Of a stretch of 64,000 nucleotides of DNA, positions 42,630 through 49,895 are shown piece by piece; the first letter of the stretch is position 1, and each line of letters begins with the position of its first letter. The DNA is from Pyxidicoccus trucidator. Its GTDB lineage: Bacteria; Myxococcota; Myxococcia; Myxococcales; Myxococcaceae. The DNA is taken from assembly GCF_010894435.1 (NCBI RefSeq), contig NZ_JAAIXZ010000001.1:1394322-1458321 (forward strand), written 5' to 3'. A program made the position numbers and the translations under genes. Below the pieces are notes generated by a model. It did no database searches, had not been told where the DNA came from, and worked only from the letters and a program-made list of their open reading frames with translations.

Positions 42630-45119
42630 CGGGTAGCCGTTGTAGCGCATCACCTGGTCCGGCCCGAAGGACGGCACCACGTTCACCAGCGAGGCCAGCG
42701 GCACCATGTCGCCCCGAGGGTTGCGCACCTGGAGCCGGCCAATGTCCTCCGGCTGCATGCGGTACGGCGCATCCGCCTGCACGTTCACCTGGTAGGTGCG
42801 GCCGAAGCGGTTGAAGTCATTCACATAGAGCGAGCCCAAGTGGATTTGCAGCGTGTCGAAGATGTCTCCGAGCGGCACCCCCTGCGTCTTCGCCTTCACC
42901 CGGTCCACGTCGAGCTTGAGCTGGGGCACGTTGATTTCGAAGCCCGACATCAGCCCCGCCACCTCCGGCTCCTCCGAGGCCCGCCGCGCGAGCGCCTGCG
43001 CCGCTTCGTACAGCGCCTCCGGGCCGAGCCCTGCCCTGTCTTCCAGCTGGAGCTTGAAGCCCGCCAACGCGCCCATGCCCGGCACCGGCGGTGGCGGGAA
43101 GATGGCGGTGAAGCCCTCCTGAATGGTGCTGAACTTCGCCTGGAGCCGCCCGGCGATGGCCGTCGCCGAGAGGTCGTCCGTGGTGCGCTTCTCGAAGGTG
43201 TCGAGGATGGTGAAGACCACCGCCGCGTTGGGCGCGTTGACGAAGCCGTTGACGGACAGGCCGGAGAACGCCACCACGTTCGCCACGCCTGGCTCGGCCA
43301 GGGCCAGCTCCGACATCCGCCGCACCACGTCCGTGGTCCGGTCCAGCGAGGCCGCGGGCGGGAGCTGGGCGATGCCCACGAGGTAGTACTTGTCCTGCAT
43401 GGGCACGAAGCCCTTGGGCACCCGCTCGAAGCCCGCCCAGGTCAGCCCGAGGAGCCCGCCATAGATGACGAGCGCCACCACGCTGATGCGCACCACGCGC
43501 CGCACCGCGCTCACGTAGCCCTCCGAGGCCCGGTCGAAGAAGCGGTTGAAGGGCCGGAACAGCCAGCTCCCCAGCGCCCAATCCATGAAGCGCGTGAGGG
43601 CGTCCTTCCGCCCGTGGTGTGAGCGCAGCAGCACGCCCGCCAGCGCCGGACTCAGGGTGAGCGAGTTGAAGGCGGAGAGGAGGGTGGAGATGGCGATGGT
43701 GAGCGCGAACTGCCGGTAGAACTGGCCGGTGAGCCCGCCCATGAAGGCGGTGGGCACGAACACAGCCGCCAGCACCGAGGTGATGGCGATGATGGGCCCC
43801 GTCACCTCCGTCATCGCCCGGCGCGCCGCCTCCTTCGGACTGGCGCCCAGCGCGATGTGCCGCTCGACGTTCTCCACGACGACGATGGCGTCGTCCACTA
43901 CGATTCCAATGGAGAGCACGAGCCCGAAGAGCGAGAGCGTGTTGAGCGAGAAGCCCAGCAGGTGCATCACCGCCGCCGTGCCCACCAGCGACACCGGCAC
44001 CGCCGCCAGGGGGATGATGGAGGCGCGCCACGTCTGGAGGAAGAGCACCACCACCAGCACCACCAGCAGCACCGCCTCCAGCAGCGTGGTCACCACATTC
44101 TTGATGGACGCGCGCACGAAGAAGGTCGGGTCATAGGCGATGCGGTACTCCATGCCCTTGGGGAAGGCCTGGCTCAGCTCCTTCACCTTCGCCTGCACGG
44201 CGGAGGACACCTCGAGCGCGTTGGAGCCAGACGCCTGGTTGATGCCGATGGCCACCGCGGGCTTGCCGTCCAGCAGGGCCTTCAGCGAGTAGCTGCTGGC
44301 GCCCAGCTCCACCCGGGCCACGTCGCGCAGGCGCGTCACCTGCCCGCCCTCTCCCACCTTGAGGACGATGTCGCCGAACTGCTCCTCGTCGGTGAGCCGG
44401 CCCTGCGTGGTGACGGTTATCTGGAAGGCGGAGCTGGCGTCCGGCTGCTGGCCGACGACTCCGGCGGCCACCTGCACGTTCTGCTCGCGGATGGCGGCCA
44501 CCGCGTCACTCGCCGTGAGCTTGCGCGAGGCGAGCTTCGCCGGGTCCAACCAGACGCGCATGCTGTACTCGCCCGCGCCCCACACCACCACGCCGCCCAC
44601 CCCGGGGATGCGCTGGAGCACGTCGCGCACCTGGAGCACCGCGTAGTTGGAGAGGTAGAGGGGCTCCAGCGTGGAGTCCGGTGAGACGAGGTGCACCACC
44701 ATCAGGAGGTCGGTGCTCGTCTTCTCCGTGAGCACGCCGAGCCGCTGCACCTCCGCCGGCAGGCGCGGAATCGCGCGCGCCACCCGGTTCTGCACCTGCA
44801 CCTGCGCGAGGTCCGCGTCCACGCCCTGGGCGAACGTCACCGTCAGCGTCACCCGGCCGTCGCTGGTGGACTGCGAGGACTGGTAGAGCATGCCCTCCAC
44901 GCCGTTGATTTCCTGCTCCAGCGGCGCGGCCACCGTCTCGGCAATCACCTGGGGGTTGGCGCCGGGGTAGGCCGCGCGCACCACCACCGTGGGGGGCGCG
45001 ACGGCGGGGTACTCGCTCAGGGGGAGCTGCACCAGCGAGAGTCCGCCCGCGATGAGCAGCAGGACGGAGAGCACGGCCGCGAAGATGGGCCGGTCGACGA
45101 AGAAGTGGGTGAACTTCAT
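41934..45119 (-). CDS. RND multidrug efflux permease, HAE1 (AcrB/MexB) family
   Basis: 1061 residues, full length for inner-membrane RND pumps. The N-terminus is typical (FFVDRPIFAAVLSVLLLIAGG, LPLSEYPAVAPPTVVV), with porter-domain blocks (YPGANPQVIAETVAAPLEQEINGVEGM, SSQSTSDGRVTLTVTF) and the proton-relay acidic pair in GIVVDDAIVVVENVERH in helix 4. It exports drugs or envelope lipids in exchange for protons through a tripartite complex. It overlaps the adaptor stop by 4 bp (ATGA). The outer-membrane channel gene is not adjacent, so a TolC-like partner must be encoded elsewhere. The stop codon lies in a 47-bp tandem repeat. Confidence 0.96.
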   Translation of the reverse strand: MKFTHFFVDRPIFAAVLSVLLLIAGGLSLVQLPLSEYPAVAPPTVVVRAAYPGANPQVIAETVAAPLEQEINGVEGMLYQSSQSTSDGRVTLTVTFAQGVDADLAQVQVQNRVARAIPRLPAEVQRLGVLTEKTSTDLLMVVHLVSPDSTLEPLYLSNYAVLQVRDVLQRIPGVGGVVVWGAGEYSMRVWLDPAKLASRKLTASDAVAAIREQNVQVAAGVVGQQPDASSAFQITVTTQGRLTDEEQFGDIVLKVGEGGQVTRLRDVARVELGASSYSLKALLDGKPAVAIGINQASGSNALEVSSAVQAKVKELSQAFPKGMEYRIAYDPTFFVRASIKNVVTTLLEAVLLVVLVVVLFLQTWRASIIPLAAVPVSLVGTAAVMHLLGFSLNTLSLFGLVLSIGIVVDDAIVVVENVERHIALGASPKEAARRAMTEVTGPIIAITSVLAAVFVPTAFMGGLTGQFYRQFALTIAISTLLSAFNSLTLSPALAGVLLRSHHGRKDALTRFMDWALGSWLFRPFNRFFDRASEGYVSAVRRVVRISVVALVIYGGLLGLTWAGFERVPKGFVPMQDKYYLVGIAQLPPAASLDRTTDVVRRMSELALAEPGVANVVAFSGLSVNGFVNAPNAAVVFTILDTFEKRTTDDLSATAIAGRLQAKFSTIQEGFTAIFPPPPVPGMGALAGFKLQLEDRAGLGPEALYEAAQALARRASEEPEVAGLMSGFEINVPQLKLDVDRVKAKTQGVPLGDIFDTLQIHLGSLYVNDFNRFGRTYQVNVQADAPYRMQPEDIGRLQVRNPRGDMVPLASLVNVVPSFGPDQVMRYNGYPSADLNGVARPGVSTGQAVAAMERVATETLPAGMSFEWTDLTYQEKLAGREGLLVFPLAILLAFLILAAQYNSWTLPLAVLLTVPMALLSAIAGVWLTGGENNIFTQIGLVVLIGLAAKNAILIVEFARSKEDEGMGVVQAALEACRLRLRPILMTSVAFIMGVVPLATATGAGAEMRQAMGVAVLAGMLGVTLFGLVLTPIFYIVIRKLELRRAEPQPAPLPPGATGAPGH

Positions 45120-46303
45120 GGGCGCGAGCCCTCGGGACGTTGCGTCTTCGCCATGGCCACCAGCTTCGGTGCCACCTTCATGCCCGGCCGGGCCATTCCC
45201 TTGAGGACGATGCGCTCCCCGGGGGCGAGCCCCTTGAGCACCGAGCGCAGGCCCCCTTCAGTGGCGCCCAGCTCCACCCGACGCTGCTCCAGCGACTCGT
45301 CCGGGCGGACCACCAGCACGAAGCGGCCCTGCTGGTCCGTCCCCACCGCCTGCTCGTCGATGAGCACCGTGGCTCGGGCCGGGCCCGTCTCCAGGCGCAC
45401 ACGCGCGAAGAGGCCGGGCGTGAGGCGGCCGTCCGGGTTGGACAGGACGGCGCGGGCTCGCGCGGTGCCCGTGCCCGAGTCCACGCGGTTGGAGAGGAAG
45501 TCGAGCCGGGCCTCCCAGGGGAAGCCCTCGTCGCCCAGCAGGGCCACGCGGACGGGCACCGGGTGGACCCGACCGTCGGACTGCCGGCCCGAGGGCCCCG
45601 CGCTCGCGAAGCGCAGGTAGGTGGTCTCGTCCACGTCGAAGTAGACGTAGAAGGGGTCCACCGAGACGATGGTGGTGAGCAGCGTCGCACCGGCGCTGCC
45701 TCCGCTGACGAGGTTCCCCGGCGTGACGAGCGCCTGCCCCACCCGTCCGCTGATGGGCGCTCGGACCTTCGTGTCCTGGAGGTCGATGTCGGCCGAGCGC
45801 ACGGCGGCGCGGGCGGACTCGACGCGGGCGCGGCTCTCGGCGCGCTCGGCCTTCAGCACGTCGAAGTCACCCTGGGAGATGACCCGCTCGGCAACCAGCT
45901 TCTCGCCGCGCTCGAAGCGGCTCTGCGCGAGGGTGCTCCGCTCCTCGGCCTGACGCAGGTCCGCCTGGGCGCGCGCGAGGGTGGCCTCATAGGTGCGGGC
46001 GTCGAGTTGGAAGAGCACCTGTCCCGCCTTGACCAGCCCTCCCTCCGCGAAGCGAACGGAGTCGAGGTAGCCCCCGACTCGGGGACGCAGCTCGACGCTC
46101 TGCACGGCGGCGAGCGTCCCGGTGAATTCCGCGCTCTCCGACAGCGGCTTCGTGACGACCTCGGCCACGATGACTTCGGGGGCCGCCGCTCTCGCGGGGC
46201 TCGCGGACGGCGGTTCACCGTTTCCGTCACGGGCCAGGACGAACCCTCCCACCATCAGCGGGGCGACCAGGGCCGCGCCCACCACGACACGTCTCAGCTT
46301 CAT
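45116..46303 (-). CDS. RND efflux periplasmic adaptor (membrane fusion protein)
   Basis: 395 residues from ATG 46303, with GAGGAGTCACCC upstream. N-terminal membrane anchor (VVVGAALVAPLMVGGFVLA), barrel-sandwich halves (LRPRVGGYLDSVRFAEGGLVKAGQVLFQLD and APISGRVGQALVTPGNLVSGG) flank a helical hairpin (YEATLARAQADLRQAEERSTLAQSRFERGEK). These are the HlyD/AcrA hallmarks, and VDPFYVYFDVDETTYLR is the usual beta-barrel motif. It bridges the RND pump and the outer-membrane channel. First gene of the operon; the long upstream gap carries possible regulator sites. Confidence 0.95.
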   Translation of the reverse strand: MKLRRVVVGAALVAPLMVGGFVLARDGNGEPPSASPARAAAPEVIVAEVVTKPLSESAEFTGTLAAVQSVELRPRVGGYLDSVRFAEGGLVKAGQVLFQLDARTYEATLARAQADLRQAEERSTLAQSRFERGEKLVAERVISQGDFDVLKAERAESRARVESARAAVRSADIDLQDTKVRAPISGRVGQALVTPGNLVSGGSAGATLLTTIVSVDPFYVYFDVDETTYLRFASAGPSGRQSDGRVHPVPVRVALLGDEGFPWEARLDFLSNRVDSGTGTARARAVLSNPDGRLTPGLFARVRLETGPARATVLIDEQAVGTDQQGRFVLVVRPDESLEQRRVELGATEGGLRSVLKGLAPGERIVLKGMARPGMKVAPKLVAMAKTQRPEGSRP

Positions 46304-46563
46304 GGGTGACTCCTCTGCAAAACGAGACGGCCGGCACGAAATGGCTCGCGCTCCCGCGAGTCGGCTTTCGCACCAACCGTTGAGGCTCAGGAGGCGGAGC
46401 AAGGCTCCGCCAGGGCTCCTCCACCGGGACGGACACGTCCCCCGGGGAGCCGGAAATGTGGGTGCAGGGGTTCAGGCGCGGCAGGGACGCCGCGCACTCA
46501 CGGACAACGGGCGTCGGGAGCGGCTCTTACAGCTGCCGGGTCGGGCGCGGGTTGCTCAGCAAC

Positions 46564-46575
46564 GTTGTCGACAAC
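46564..46575. promoter_or_regulatory. 12-bp perfect palindrome upstream of the efflux operon
   Basis: GTTGTCGACAAC, perfectly symmetric, 261 bp from the adaptor start codon. Size and symmetry suit a TetR-type site, but no second copy was seen. Confidence 0.4.
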
Positions 46576-46711
46576 AGGGGCGCGCCGGGAGTATCCGACG
46601 TTCTCTCACGCCACCTCCCATGGAGGCGCGAGCCACCTGGGCGGAGTGGGACGACGGGGCAGTGGCGGCCATCCGCGCGGCAACGGAGGCCGCGACGGTC
46701 TGAATGGGGGT

Positions 46712-46745
46712 GTTACCGGCCACGAAATGGAACATGGCCGGTTAC
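46712..46745. promoter_or_regulatory. Inverted repeat with 11-bp arms upstream of the esterase-like gene
   Basis: Arms GTTACCGGCCA and TGGCCGGTTAC match at 10 of 11 positions across a 12-bp spacer. The right arm overlaps a TACTAAT minus-10-like element, as an operator would. Confidence 0.5.
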
Positions 46746-46928
46746 TAATCACCCAGGCCCGAAAGCCGCAACGCATTCTTGGGTTCCGCATCCGCGGGCG
46801 CGTCCACGTCCAATGGGCCTTGGTGATTACACTGACAGCGGCGCGGGGCTGTCGCTCCCCTGCCCGCCCCGCAGGCTGCGAGGAGAGGCCGCTGGTCAAC
46901 GGCGCCTGCCCGTCCCACCTTTGAGGGC

Positions 46929-48290
46929 ATGAGCCCGCCAAGGGGCATGAGCCCGTTCGAGGACGAGCAGGAGATGTCGCCTGCCCTGCTGGAGGGAGTC
47001 CGGTCGGCCGCGCTGCCGCTGAGTGGCAGGCCCGCGGACCTGGACCCGCTCATCGAGGGCATCGGCGACGCGCGCTTCGTGCTCCTGGGCGAGGCCACCC
47101 ACGGCACCCACGAGTTCTACCAGGTCCGCGCCGCCCTCACCCGCCGCCTCGTCTCCGAGCATGGCTTCACCGCCGTGGCCGTGGAGGCGGACTGGCCGGA
47201 TGCCCTGCGCGTCAACGCCTTCGTCCACGGCGAGGGCAACGACAGGGACGCCTCCAGCGCCCTGGGCAACTTCCAGCGCTTCCCGAAGTGGATGTGGCGC
47301 AACCGCGAGGTGCAGGAGCTGGTCACCTGGCTGCGCGCCCACAACGCCAGCGTGGGCCCCGAGCTCCGCGCCGGCTTCTACGGGCTGGACCTCTACAGCC
47401 TCCATGCGTCCATGCGCGCGGTGGTGGCCTACCTGGAGACGGTGGACCCCGTGGCCGCCCAGCGGGCTCGCGAGCGCTATGCGTGCTTCGACCGCTTCGG
47501 CCACGAGCCGCAGAGCTACGGCGCGGCCACCGCCTACGGCCACGCGGACACCTGCGAAGACGCGGTCCGGGCCCAGCTCCTGGAATTGCAGCGGCGCGCG
47601 CCCCTCAACGCACGGGACGAGGACCCACGCTACTTCGCCGAGCAGAACGCCCGGCTCGCCGCCAACGCGGAGGGCTACTACCGGGGCATGTACGCCGGCC
47701 GCCACGAGGGCTGGAACCTGCGCGACACGCACATGGCGGACACGGCGGACGCACTCCTCGCACACCTGTCCCGCAAGGGCCGCCACGCGCGCATGGTCAT
47801 CTGGGCCCACAACTCACACCTGGGCGACGCCCGCGCTACGCAGATGGGCGACCAGGGCGAGCTGAACCTGGGCCAGTTGCTGCGCGAGCGGCACGGCGAC
47901 GCCACGTACAACGTGGGCTTCACCACGTACACCGGCGTGGTCATCGCCGCGCACGAGTGGGACGAACCGGGCCTGCGGCGGCGGATTCAGCCCGCCATGG
48001 CCGGCAGCTACGAGGCCCTCTTCCACGAGGTGGGAATGCCCTCGTTCCTCCTGCGCATGGAGGATTTGGGCGAGGCCGCCAGCGGCCTGCGAGAGCGCCG
48101 GCTGGAGCGCGCCATCGGCGTCGTCTACGCCCCGCGCACCGAGCGCTGGAGCCACTACTTCCACGCGGACCTGCCCGCCCAGTTCGACGCGGTGCTGCAC
48201 TATGACGAGACGCGCCCCCTCCGGCCGCTCGATGCCGACTCCGGCCACGAGGAGGAGGACGCGCCAGACACCTACCCGTTCGGTTTGTGA
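46929..48290 (+). CDS. Erythromycin-esterase-like family protein
   Basis: 453 residues. Family motifs are clear: GDARFVLLGEATHGTHEFYQVRAALTRRL (with the catalytic-type Glu-x-x-His), FTAVAVEADWPDALRVNAFVHG, LRAGFYGLDLYSLHASM and MVIWAHNSHLGDARATQMGDQGELNLGQLL (second His). This matches the broad erythromycin esterase (EreA/B-like, succinoglycan biosynthesis-like) family, of which only some members open macrolide lactones; many are of unknown activity. ATG 46929 is used; in-frame ATGs at 46947 and 46974 are alternatives. No signal peptide, so cytoplasmic. Resistance function is not shown. Confidence 0.92.
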   Translation: MSPPRGMSPFEDEQEMSPALLEGVRSAALPLSGRPADLDPLIEGIGDARFVLLGEATHGTHEFYQVRAALTRRLVSEHGFTAVAVEADWPDALRVNAFVHGEGNDRDASSALGNFQRFPKWMWRNREVQELVTWLRAHNASVGPELRAGFYGLDLYSLHASMRAVVAYLETVDPVAAQRARERYACFDRFGHEPQSYGAATAYGHADTCEDAVRAQLLELQRRAPLNARDEDPRYFAEQNARLAANAEGYYRGMYAGRHEGWNLRDTHMADTADALLAHLSRKGRHARMVIWAHNSHLGDARATQMGDQGELNLGQLLRERHGDATYNVGFTTYTGVVIAAHEWDEPGLRRRIQPAMAGSYEALFHEVGMPSFLLRMEDLGEAASGLRERRLERAIGVVYAPRTERWSHYFHADLPAQFDAVLHYDETRPLRPLDADSGHEEEDAPDTYPFGL

Positions 48291-48304
48291 GGAGCGGGGT
48301 GGGG

Positions 48305-48338
48305 GCCACGACCCGGGTCCGAACCCAGGGGCCGTGGC
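48305..48338. terminator. Possible bidirectional hairpin between convergent genes
   Basis: Stem GCCACG / CGTGGC encloses a smaller GGGTCCGAACCC stem; outer bases (GGGGT, ACCCC) can extend pairing with mismatches. It lies in the 77-bp gap between two convergent genes. Confidence 0.4.
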
Positions 48339-48367
48339 AACCCCACTCCCTTCCTCTCCCGAGCGGG

Positions 48368-48895
48368 CTACTTCTTCGGAGCGGGCGCGGGCGCCGGAGC
48401 CGGCTTCGCCTTCGCGGCCGCTTGCGACTTCTCGTATTCGGCGATGCGCTTCGTCACGTCGCTCATCAAGTCGTTGGGGACGGGCACGGAGAGGTTGTAC
48501 TGGGCAATCTTCCAGGCGTTGCCCTCCTTCACCAGCACGCCGCTGCCCCGGCTGGGGCCCAGGTTGGGCGTGTCCAGCGTCTCGTCGAACCAGGCGAGCG
48601 CGCCGTCCTTCGAGAGGGAGATGTGGCGCGTCACCGGCTTGAAGCTCCACGCCTTGCCCTTGGAGAAGTAGGGCTTCGCCCAGGCGCGGAACTCGTCGCG
48701 AGTCCAGCGCTCGGTGGCGTCGGTGCCCATGAAGACGCCATCGGCGGTGAAGTGGCCGAAGTAGCGCGGCTCGTCCGCGGCGGCGGCGGCCTTGTGCCAG
48801 TCATCCAGCACCGCGGCGACGGCGGCCTTCGGGTCCGTGGCGGTTCCACCCACTGGGGCGGCGGCGAGCGCGAGGAGCAACAGGGAGACAGTCAT
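48368..48895 (-). CDS. Exported SnoaL/NTF2-like domain protein
   Basis: 175 residues from ATG 48895, giving a signal peptide (MTVSLLLLALAAAPVGGTA). The domain reads VAAVLDDWHKAAAAADEPRYFGHFTADGVFMGTDATERWTRDEFRAWAKPYF, the SnoaL_3 pattern of a cone-shaped NTF2-like fold, with WKIAQYNLSVPVP as the last strand. The tail is KPAPAPAPAPKK-like, flexible and basic. These proteins bind or convert small hydrophobic molecules; the ligand is unknown. An in-frame ATG at 48961 would lengthen the N-terminus by 22 residues. Divergent from the hydrolase gene, 89 bp apart. Confidence 0.85.
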   Translation of the reverse strand: MTVSLLLLALAAAPVGGTATDPKAAVAAVLDDWHKAAAAADEPRYFGHFTADGVFMGTDATERWTRDEFRAWAKPYFSKGKAWSFKPVTRHISLSKDGALAWFDETLDTPNLGPSRGSGVLVKEGNAWKIAQYNLSVPVPNDLMSDVTKRIAEYEKSQAAAKAKPAPAPAPAPKK

Positions 48896-48984
48896 CACGC
48901 GGAGAGACCTCGTCAGAAAGAAGGTTCGCGGTATGAAGCGGCACGGCCCGCCCCAGGTCAAGGTGCTCGGGAGCGGAGAGAAAG

Positions 48985-49776
48985 GTGACGCACATGGTCC
49001 TCGAGAGCTTCCAGGTGGGTGAGGGCGACGTGCCCACGGTGTTGCTCCACGGCTTCCTCGGGACGGGGCGGAACCTGCGCTCGCTGGCGGCGGCGTGTAG
49101 CGCGGCGGACCCTCGCCGCCGCTTCCTGCTGCCGGACCTCACCGGCCATGGCGCTTCCCTCGGCATGCCCCCGAACGCGGACCTGTTCACCCTGGCCCGC
49201 GACGTGGTGGAGACCGCGCGCGCCCAGGGCATCTCCGGCGCGTTCGACTGGGTGGGCCACTCGCTGGGCGGGCGCGTGTCGCTGGCCGCCAGCCTCCATG
49301 TGCCCGAGGCCGTCCGCGGCGTCACCCTGCTGGACATCACTCCCGGCCCCGTCCCGGGCGACTTGTCCGAGAGCGGCAAGGTGCTGGGCGTGCTCCTCCA
49401 GGCGCCCGCGCGCGCGGACAACCGCCGGGCGATGCGGGCAGAGTTGACGGGGCGCGGACTGTCCGAGCCGCTGGCGGACTGGCTGCTGATGAACCTGCTC
49501 ACCCAGCCGGACGGCGTGAGCTGGCGCTTCGACCGGCAGGCGCTCGCGGGGCTGCACTCGCGCGTCAACGGCACGGACCTGTGGGAAGCAGTGGAGCGGA
49601 AGGGCCGCCCGCCCATGCGCTGCATTCGCGGCGGGCGCGCGAAGTACGTGTCGGACGCGGACGCGGAGCGCATGGTCGCCGCCGGCTGCCCCGTGGCCAC
49701 GCTCCCCGAATCAGGGCACTTCGTCCATGTGGACGCGCCCCAGGCCCTGCTGGAGTGGCTGCTGCAGGGCGCATGA
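48985..49776 (+). CDS. Alpha/beta-hydrolase (MenH/YfbB-like)
   Basis: 263 residues from GTG 48985 (GGAG upstream), with ATG 48994 as alternative. The fold is canonical: oxyanion HGFLGTGRNLRSLA, acid strand LLPDLTGHGAS, nucleophile elbow VGHSLGG (Ser near 92), DITPGP, and catalytic His in LPESGHFVHVDAP. The overall pattern resembles YbfF/MenH-type esterases with a small lid. Substrate unknown. Its last 17 codons are repeated just downstream in a decayed tandem copy (49806 on), so the protein end has been duplicated at the DNA level but not in the protein. Confidence 0.93.
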   Translation: MTHMVLESFQVGEGDVPTVLLHGFLGTGRNLRSLAAACSAADPRRRFLLPDLTGHGASLGMPPNADLFTLARDVVETARAQGISGAFDWVGHSLGGRVSLAASLHVPEAVRGVTLLDITPGPVPGDLSESGKVLGVLLQAPARADNRRAMRAELTGRGLSEPLADWLLMNLLTQPDGVSWRFDRQALAGLHSRVNGTDLWEAVERKGRPPMRCIRGGRAKYVSDADAERMVAAGCPVATLPESGHFVHVDAPQALLEWLLQGA

Positions 49777-49872
49777 AGCCCGGGCACCTCGCCCCGGCTT
49801 CGGCGATGTGGACGCACCCCAGGCCCTGCTGAAGTGGCTGAGGCAGGGCGCGTGACGCCAGGGCACCTCGCT
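49727..49872 (+). repeat. 79-bp tandem duplication of the hydrolase gene end
   Basis: Copy 1 (49727-49805) contains the last 16 codons, stop and 31 bp of trailer. Copy 2 (49806 on) repeats them with about ten changes: VDAPQALLEWLLQGA then stop becomes VDAPQALLKWLRQGA then stop. GGGCACCTCGC occurs in both trailers. Copy 2 is outside any gene and is drifting. Confidence 0.92.
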
Positions 49873-49895
49873 CCCTGTGACGAGGGGCCGTCCTG

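Larger units (their letters stand above)
46304..46928. other. 625-bp gene-free region with two palindromes
   Basis: Divergent promoter region for the efflux operon (left) and the erythromycin-esterase-like gene (right). No reading frame here has a start signal or family match. The region holds a perfect palindrome at 46564 and a longer imperfect one at 46712, and a possible minus-10 element (TACTAAT) at 46743. Confidence 0.6.

Noticed and set aside
46304..46928. Short frames in the 625-bp gap as possible small genes
   Set aside because: None has a ribosome-binding site, hydrophobic or domain pattern, or GC-rich third positions.
46929..48290. Calling the erythromycin-esterase-like protein a resistance gene
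   Set aside because: The family is broad and most members have no shown macrolide activity; sequence alone cannot support resistance.
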